DNA of 19,393 bases from DASTCC01 sp035711465. GTDB lineage: Bacteria; Acidobacteriota; Vicinamibacteria; Vicinamibacterales; SCN-69-37. Positions 14,747 through 19,393 of this stretch are shown here, in pieces (position 1 is the stretch's first letter; every line of letters starts with the position of its first letter). The stretch covers positions 1-19,393 of the forward strand of contig DASTCC010000176.1 in the NCBI GenBank assembly GCA_035711465.1, read 5' to 3'. Position numbers and translations under genes: made by a program. The notes under the pieces are model-generated. The model did no database searches, was not told the DNA's origin, and saw only the letters and a program-made list of their open reading frames with translations.

Positions 14747-16260
14747 TTGCCGCTGCGCTTCGTCTCGCTGCGATGGCGATTGGCGTGTGCGTCGTCGCCG
14801 ACGCCGCCCGGGCTCAGAGTGGCGCCGGCGAGGAGGTCGCGCGCCGCCAGCTGGACAGCGGCCGCTCGTTCGCGCGCCAGGGCAACTACGTCGAGGCGCT
14901 CAAGGACTTCCGCGCCGTCGCCGAGACGCACGCGCAAACGAGCGTCGCCGACGACGCGTGGCTGGAGCTGGCGCGTTATTACTTCGACGTCGCGCGCGAC
15001 GATTCGCAGAGCCAGACGGCTGTCGACGCCATTCTCAGCAACTACGCGACGTCGGATTCCGCGCCGGCGGCCTACGTGATCGCCGGGCGGATGGCGCTCG
15101 GCCGCAGCCGCTCGGCCGCTGACCTCGACGCGGCGCTCGCCAACTTCGACCGCGTCTCGCGTCTGTTTCCGAACTCGGAGATGGTGCCGCGCGCGCTGCA
15201 GCTCGCCGGCGAGACGCTCTTCTACGCCGGACGGCTCGACGAAGCGCAGGCGCGGCTCGGCCGCGTGACCGCGGACTACGCCAGCGATCCAGCGGCGGCC
15301 GACGCCTATCTCGTCTCGGGGCAGGTGCTCGCCGCGATGGGCGATCCGATCCTTGCGATGGAGGAGCTGCAGCAGGTCCGGAATCGGTTTCCTGACACGC
15401 CTGCGGCGGAGACGGCGCTCAATCGCCTGACGCTGCTCCATCGGCTGTACGTGCGGGCCGCGAAAGGCCCGGCGTACACCGCGGCCGACGCGGTCGGCCC
15501 GGCGCGACTCGAGAACGTCGTCGGCCTGACGCTGACGGGCGACAACCGGCTGGTGTGGGCGACCGAAACCGGGGTCGGCGTCGCGCTTCCCGCCGGCGCG
15601 CCGGCGATCTCGTTCGCGGGCAAGCCGCGCGGGCTCACGCTCGACTCCCGCGGTCGCGTCGTGCCGTTCGACAACATGGCGGTCCGGCCCGAGAGCGGAT
15701 CGTCGATGCAGTTCGCCGCCGCGCCCGAGCCCAACGGCATCCCGAAGCTCTTCGAGCATCTCGTCGCCGTCGCCAGCCTGTCTACCGGCGAGTGGCTGGT
15801 CATGGACGAGGATCAGCGCGCGATCATGCGTTTCGGCAGGGACGCGTCGTTCGTCGGTCCGTTCGCCGCGAATCGGGTGCTGCGTCTGGCGGTGAGCTCG
15901 CACGATCAGGTGGCGGCGATCGATCGCGACGGCCGCGGCATCTCGATCTACGACGCCAAAGGCGCGGTGCTGGCGCAGATTCCCTCTCGCACCACCGCCT
16001 ACGATCTGCGCGATGCCGAAGACGTGCGCTTCGACGACTTCGGTCACGTCTACGTGCTCGGCCGCGACAAGCTCGCGGTGTTCACGCCGTTCGGAACGCA
16101 GGCGCCGGCAGGGAAGCCGAGCTACCGCCTGCTGACGCTCTTCGCGACGCCGCAGGGCCAGACAAACGTGCTGTCGCGCGGCGCCGCGCTTGCCGTCGAC
16201 AGCGCCGGCACCGTCTACGTCTACGACGAGCGGTCGCGCCGCATCCAGGTCTTCCGATGA
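14743..16260 (+). CDS. Exported TPR plus beta-propeller (NHL-like) protein, kinase operon
   Basis: The 505-residue protein has a signal peptide (about residues 1-24, ending AARA before QSG). A helical TPR-type region (31-235) contains repeats such as LDSGRSFARQGNYVEALKDFRAVAE and LAGETLFYAGRLDEAQARLGRVTADYA, in the style of BamD/YbgF outer-membrane assembly proteins. From about residue 255 the protein becomes beta-rich, with regular short blades (GLTLTGDNRLVWATETG, VRFDDFGHVYVLGRDKLAVF, ALAVDSAGTVYVYDERSRRI). These read as an NHL/YVTN-type propeller of perhaps five or six blades. The GTG at 14743 shares bases with the kinase stop, and AAGGAG (14726-14731) lies 11 bp upstream inside the kinase gene. 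That arrangement argues for coupled synthesis with the kinase. No enzyme motif is visible; a protein-binding scaffold in the periplasm is the natural inference. The stop overlaps the next gene's ATG. Confidence 0.8.
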   Translation: MIAAALRLAAMAIGVCVVADAARAQSGAGEEVARRQLDSGRSFARQGNYVEALKDFRAVAETHAQTSVADDAWLELARYYFDVARDDSQSQTAVDAILSNYATSDSAPAAYVIAGRMALGRSRSAADLDAALANFDRVSRLFPNSEMVPRALQLAGETLFYAGRLDEAQARLGRVTADYASDPAAADAYLVSGQVLAAMGDPILAMEELQQVRNRFPDTPAAETALNRLTLLHRLYVRAAKGPAYTAADAVGPARLENVVGLTLTGDNRLVWATETGVGVALPAGAPAISFAGKPRGLTLDSRGRVVPFDNMAVRPESGSSMQFAAAPEPNGIPKLFEHLVAVASLSTGEWLVMDEDQRAIMRFGRDASFVGPFAANRVLRLAVSSHDQVAAIDRDGRGISIYDAKGAVLAQIPSRTTAYDLRDAEDVRFDDFGHVYVLGRDKLAVFTPFGTQAPAGKPSYRLLTLFATPQGQTNVLSRGAALAVDSAGTVYVYDERSRRIQVFR

Positions 16261-18365
16261 TTCGACGTCTCGTCTCTTCCGTGGCGATCGCGTGTGTCGT
16301 GACGATAGCGGCCACGGTTCCGGCCCCAGCGCTCGCAATGCAGGCAGCGCAGGCGCCGCAACCGGCCGCCGGCGCGCTCGAGCTCCTGTTCGATCAGGGC
16401 AAGCGCCTGTTCGACGAGTTCAAGTACGACCAGGCGGCGCCGCTCTTCGATCGCCTGATCACCGCGATGGCGGCTGGCGATCCGCAGCAGAACGCGGCGC
16501 TGCTGGTGCAGACCTACGAGATGCGAGCGCGTGCCCGCTTCGCGATGGGCAACGCCTCCGGCGCGGAACAGGATTTCGCCGCGCTGCTGGCGCTGCGCCC
16601 CGATTTCCGCATGGCCGCCGGCGTCTCACCGCGCGTCGTCGCCGTATTCGACAACGTTCGCGCCCTCACGGTGGGGCAGGCGCGCATTTCGCTGACGCCG
16701 GGCGGTGAGATCGACATCGACGGCCGCAAATATCAGGTCGTGCCCGAAGGGACGACGCTGGACCTCACCGCGGGACCGCACCAGGTAAGCGTCGCGCGGC
16801 CAGGTTACGCGCCGGTGACGCAGGCCCTGACGATCACCGCCGGTCAGTCCGTCGATCTGCCGATCACGCTGCAGCGTGTGTCCGCGTTCATCGAGGTCAA
16901 CACCACCGAGCCCGGCGTCGAAGTGTTTCTCGACGGCCAGTCGAAAGGCGTCACCGCGGCGCGGCCGTCGGGCGGGGGCACGCTGACGCTCGCTGACCTG
17001 CCGCTCGGTCCGCATCGCGTTCGCCTGCGACGCGATTGTTACGTCGAGCTCGATCGCTCGTTCGTCGTGGCTGACGACGTCAAGACCGAGCCGCTGGCGC
17101 TCGAACGCGCGACCGCGGCCGTGACGATCGAGACGACGGCATCGGGCGCGACGATCTTCGTCGACGGCGTCTCGACCGGTGCGGCGCCGGGGACGGTCAA
17201 CGTCTGTCAGGGCTCCCACGTCATCGAAGTGCGCGCAACAGACGGACGCTTCGTCGATCGCCGTGAGTGGCGGACCGGCGACCAGGTCACGCTCACCGCG
17301 ACGACTCGCCGCGCGTTTCCGATCGTGACGCTCGTCGGCGGCGCCCAGCAACCGGTGCTCGATCAGCTGCGCAACGACCTCGAGCGCATCTTCGCGCCGG
17401 CGACGGAGATGCTGATCTACAGCCCTGCCTCGGCCGAGCTGAACGCGGCGCTGCAGGGCGAGAACGTGCCTCCCGACTGGCTGACCGGCGCGATCAGCCG
17501 CGCGCCGACGGCGCTGCCGCGCGACGTCATCCGCGCGCTCGGCCGCCGGCTGGCTGCCCGTCTCGGCGTCCAGGGCTTCGTCGCGGTCATCGCCGGCGAC
17601 GAGCGCTTCGTCGCGACCGTCGGCGTCCTCGCCGCCGGCAGCGGCGAACCCGAAGTCTTCACGATCAGCACTGCCGATCAGGCGTCGCAGACCCGCGCGC
17701 TCGATCGGTTGAGCGGACCGCTGCCCGCGATTCTGCGGCCGTCGCTCGGCATCGGCCTTGTCGACGTCGCCAACGTCAAGGGCGCCGTCGTGGTCCGATC
17801 GACGGCAGGTGCCGCCGATGCCGGCCCGGTCACTGGCGACGTCATCGTCGGCGCGGCCGGAAAGCCGGTGACGTCGGTCGCGGATCTGCGCGCTGTGATG
17901 GCGGACCTCGATCAGGCCGGAAGTGTCACGCTCGACGTCGCCGCCGCTGACGGTCAGACGCGTCAGGTCAGCGCAACCGCCGCGATGGTCCCCGACCTGC
18001 TGCCGCTGCGTGATGCATCGCTCCTCTACAACCGTGTCGTGCTCAGCCTCGGCGGCCGCATCTCGACCGCGCTCTCGCCGGTCGAGAAGGCGTCGGCGCA
18101 ACTGAACCTCGCCATCGCGCTGATCCGACTCGGCAACTGGGACGACGCGCTCGCGGCGCTCGGTCAGGTCACGCTCGACGACGGTCCGGGCGTGTCGAAG
18201 GGCACGGTGTCGTATCTGCGCGGGCTCGCGCTCGAGGGCGCGGGACGGAACGCGGAAGCGCGCGCGGCGTTCACGGACGCGGCCGGCGCCGCCAACGCAC
18301 GGCTCGGCAGCGACGGTCCGCTGATCGCGCCGCTCGCGCGTCAGAAGCTCGCCGCCACTCGATAG
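16257..18365 (+). CDS. Exported TPR-PEGA(x3)-PDZ-TPR protein, kinase operon
   Basis: The 702-residue protein has a signal peptide (residues 1 to about 27, ending PALA). An N-terminal TPR-like helical region spans about 40-135. Three PEGA domains follow at about 144-206 (GEIDIDGRKYQVVPEG), 210-283 (GVEVFLDGQSKGV) and 288-350 (GATIFVDGVSTGA). A mixed alpha/beta region (about 355-490) was not recognised. A PDZ-like domain lies at about 498-575 (LGIGLVDV...GDVIVGAAGKPVTSVADLRAVM) without an attached protease. The C-terminus (about 590-702) is again TPR-like. The protein is made entirely of interaction modules. The PEGA domains echo that of the operon's kinase, suggesting a shared ligand or binding partner outside the membrane (inference). 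The ATG overlaps the upstream TGA (ATGA), with only a weak ribosome site of its own, which supports translational coupling. The gene stops 6 bp before a convergent gene, with no room for a terminator. Confidence 0.8.
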   Translation: MIRRLVSSVAIACVVTIAATVPAPALAMQAAQAPQPAAGALELLFDQGKRLFDEFKYDQAAPLFDRLITAMAAGDPQQNAALLVQTYEMRARARFAMGNASGAEQDFAALLALRPDFRMAAGVSPRVVAVFDNVRALTVGQARISLTPGGEIDIDGRKYQVVPEGTTLDLTAGPHQVSVARPGYAPVTQALTITAGQSVDLPITLQRVSAFIEVNTTEPGVEVFLDGQSKGVTAARPSGGGTLTLADLPLGPHRVRLRRDCYVELDRSFVVADDVKTEPLALERATAAVTIETTASGATIFVDGVSTGAAPGTVNVCQGSHVIEVRATDGRFVDRREWRTGDQVTLTATTRRAFPIVTLVGGAQQPVLDQLRNDLERIFAPATEMLIYSPASAELNAALQGENVPPDWLTGAISRAPTALPRDVIRALGRRLAARLGVQGFVAVIAGDERFVATVGVLAAGSGEPEVFTISTADQASQTRALDRLSGPLPAILRPSLGIGLVDVANVKGAVVVRSTAGAADAGPVTGDVIVGAAGKPVTSVADLRAVMADLDQAGSVTLDVAAADGQTRQVSATAAMVPDLLPLRDASLLYNRVVLSLGGRISTALSPVEKASAQLNLAIALIRLGNWDDALAALGQVTLDDGPGVSKGTVSYLRGLALEGAGRNAEARAAFTDAAGAANARLGSDGPLIAPLARQKLAATR

Positions 18366-18371
18366 CTCGTC

Positions 18372-18968
18372 CTACCGCTTCGACTCTGATTTGCCGCCGC
18401 CCGACGCCGGGCGCCACGGACGGTACTGCTCTTTGGGACCCGCCGCGGGCAGCTCGACGATGACGCACGTGCCGCCTTCGGGCTGATGCCGGATCCACAA
18501 ATGGCCGCGATGGGCCTCGACGATCGACTTCGCGGCCGACAGGTCCATCGCCGGCGCCTCGTCGCGCCGCCGCCAGCTGCGCGTCATGTGATCCAGTTCC
18601 GCGCCGCCCGCCACGCCCGTGCACTCGAGCACGACGTACGGGTCGTGGTAGACCTTCAGCGAGAGCGTGCCTCCGTCCGGCAGCGCGTCGAGCGTGGTCA
18701 TCGCGACTGACTCCAGCGCGCGCAGAAGCACCGGTGCGTAACCGATGACGACGGCCTTGTGCGGCGCGACGCTGACACTCAGGCGCACGTGCTGACGCGC
18801 GGCCCTGGCCGTGATCTGGCGAATGAGGACCTGGCAGAGCGTCCGGACGTCGATCCAGTGCGGGCCGGGACCGTTCGGCAGGCTTTCAGGAAATGGCGTC
18901 AACGCCGCGGACATCGCACCAGGATTTTCGGCCGATTGGCCGTCGTTCGGGAGCGGGGCGGGCGCCAT
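18372..18968 (-). CDS. Small HATPase-fold protein with eroded ATP-binding motifs
   Basis: The 198-residue protein resembles the ATP-binding half of a histidine kinase. HWIDVRTLCQVLIRQITARA is followed by LLRALESVAMTTLDALPDGG (N-box region) and by AKSIVEAHRGHLWIRHQ and EGGTCVIVELPA (G2 box and final strands). Key residues look lost. The N-box Asn expected in 'NALDALP' is Thr here. The G1 box reads CTGVAGG rather than DxGxG. The G2 glycines, normally GLGL, are replaced by AMDL. There is no phosphoacceptor His domain and no membrane segment. A non-ATP-binding regulatory or scaffold role is therefore more likely than kinase activity. The ATG at 18968 is used; a GTG at 18977 and an ATG at 18914 are alternatives and none has a clear ribosome site. 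It converges on the kinase operon with 6 bp between stops, so antisense read-through is possible in both directions. Confidence 0.65.
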   Translation of the reverse strand: MAPAPLPNDGQSAENPGAMSAALTPFPESLPNGPGPHWIDVRTLCQVLIRQITARAARQHVRLSVSVAPHKAVVIGYAPVLLRALESVAMTTLDALPDGGTLSLKVYHDPYVVLECTGVAGGAELDHMTRSWRRRDEAPAMDLSAAKSIVEAHRGHLWIRHQPEGGTCVIVELPAAGPKEQYRPWRPASGGGKSESKR

Positions 18969-19100
18969 GGTCGCCACTTGTCAGAGCAAGGGACATGCCG
19001 CGCAGGGCTGGCCACCATTTCCTGGATCTTCACAGCCGGATCGCGGCGACTTCACCCTTTCCGCCCGCAAACGGCGGCATTCCTGCAACTTCGGCGAGGG

Positions 19101-19393
19101 CTACTTCTTCAGGAACGTCCCCTCGCGCAGCTCTTCGAACGCCTGTTCGAGCTCCGCACGGGTGTTCATGACGATCGGCCCGTACCACGCGACCGGCTCG
19201 CGCAGCGGCTTGCCCGACACCAGCAGGAACCGGATGCCCTGCTCGCCGGCGTCGATCGTCACCTCGTCGCCGCGATCGAACAGCACGAGCGAACGATTGT
19301 CGGCGAGCTGGGGAACGGCCGTCTCGTACTCGCCCAGCGGATCGGTGAGTACCGGCTGCGGGCCGGACGCGTTTCCGAATCTGCCGGCGCCGT
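19101..19393 (-). CDS. Pirin-family protein, C-terminal fragment (runs off right edge)
   Basis: The visible 97 residues, read from the right edge, end with FLLVSGKPLREPVAWYGPIV, MNTRAELEQAFEELREGTFL and KK. 'GKPL.EPV..YGP.VMNT..E...A......G.F' is the signature C-terminal cupin end of pirins. The preceding LVLFDRGDEVTIDAGEQG is a cupin-like strand region. Pirins are iron-binding cupins; some bacterial members have quercetin 2,3-dioxygenase activity and others act as regulators. The metal-binding His cluster lies in the missing N-terminal half, so activity cannot be judged. A GTG inside this frame at 19286 is not the start; the frame continues to the edge. The 132 bases between this gene and the HATPase-fold gene show nothing recognisable. 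Confidence 0.85.
   Translation of the reverse strand, partial: GAGRFGNASGPQPVLTDPLGEYETAVPQLADNRSLVLFDRGDEVTIDAGEQGIRFLLVSGKPLREPVAWYGPIVMNTRAELEQAFEELREGTFLKK

Noticed and set aside
15555..16256. Upstream in-frame extension of the PEGA/PDZ gene
   Set aside because: It overlaps the propeller-coding region and lacks domain content; the ATG at 16257 begins a clean signal peptide and overlaps the previous stop.

Overview
This is a GC-rich (roughly two thirds G+C by eye), gene-dense bacterial chromosome segment. The gene families point to Acidobacteriota, most likely a Vicinamibacteria-type soil lineage. They include a PadR regulator, a CadC-like winged-helix protein, exported S9 peptidases, carboxypeptidase-regulatory-like (CarboxypepD_reg) proteins, and a Hanks-type kinase with a PEGA ectodomain. 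This placement is inferred from family content; there is no rRNA or other marker gene in the window.

Layout. 1-113 (-) is the N-terminus of a PadR regulator, divergent from a short membrane-tethered winged-helix regulator (214-726, +). A membrane-anchored methyltransferase follows (837-1481, +). A repeat-bearing intergenic stretch with a good sigma70-like promoter leads into an exported S9D glutamyl-endopeptidase-like enzyme (1634-4045) and an exported cytochrome c'-like monoheme protein (4069-4932). A large imperfect inverted repeat (4946-5064) separates these from a convergent envelope-glycan cluster. That cluster is a GT2 glycosyltransferase overlapping a methyltransferase (6803-5071, -), with a GT-C-like multi-pass membrane protein diverging from it (6833-8374, +). 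A ferritin-like diiron protein (8376-8831, -) has an upstream region rich in short repeats. Behind it lies a terminator-like hairpin that ends a two-gene operon of paralogous exported CarboxypepD_reg proteins (12701-9004, -).

Divergent from that pair is a tightly overlapped three-gene operon (12950-18365, +). It encodes a transmembrane Ser/Thr kinase with PEGA-like ectodomains, an exported TPR plus beta-propeller protein, and an exported TPR-PEGA-PEGA-PEGA-PDZ-TPR protein. The junctions are GTGA and ATGA stop/start overlaps, so the three products are probably made together. They look like a kinase and its periplasmic accessory proteins, and this is the best candidate in the window for an undescribed signalling system. 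Convergent with it is a small HATPase-fold protein whose ATP-binding motifs look eroded (18372-18968, -). The window closes with the C-terminus of a pirin-family protein (19101-19393, -).

No rRNA, tRNA, CRISPR array, integrase or transposase gene was seen. All coding regions look intact except the two cut by the window edges.
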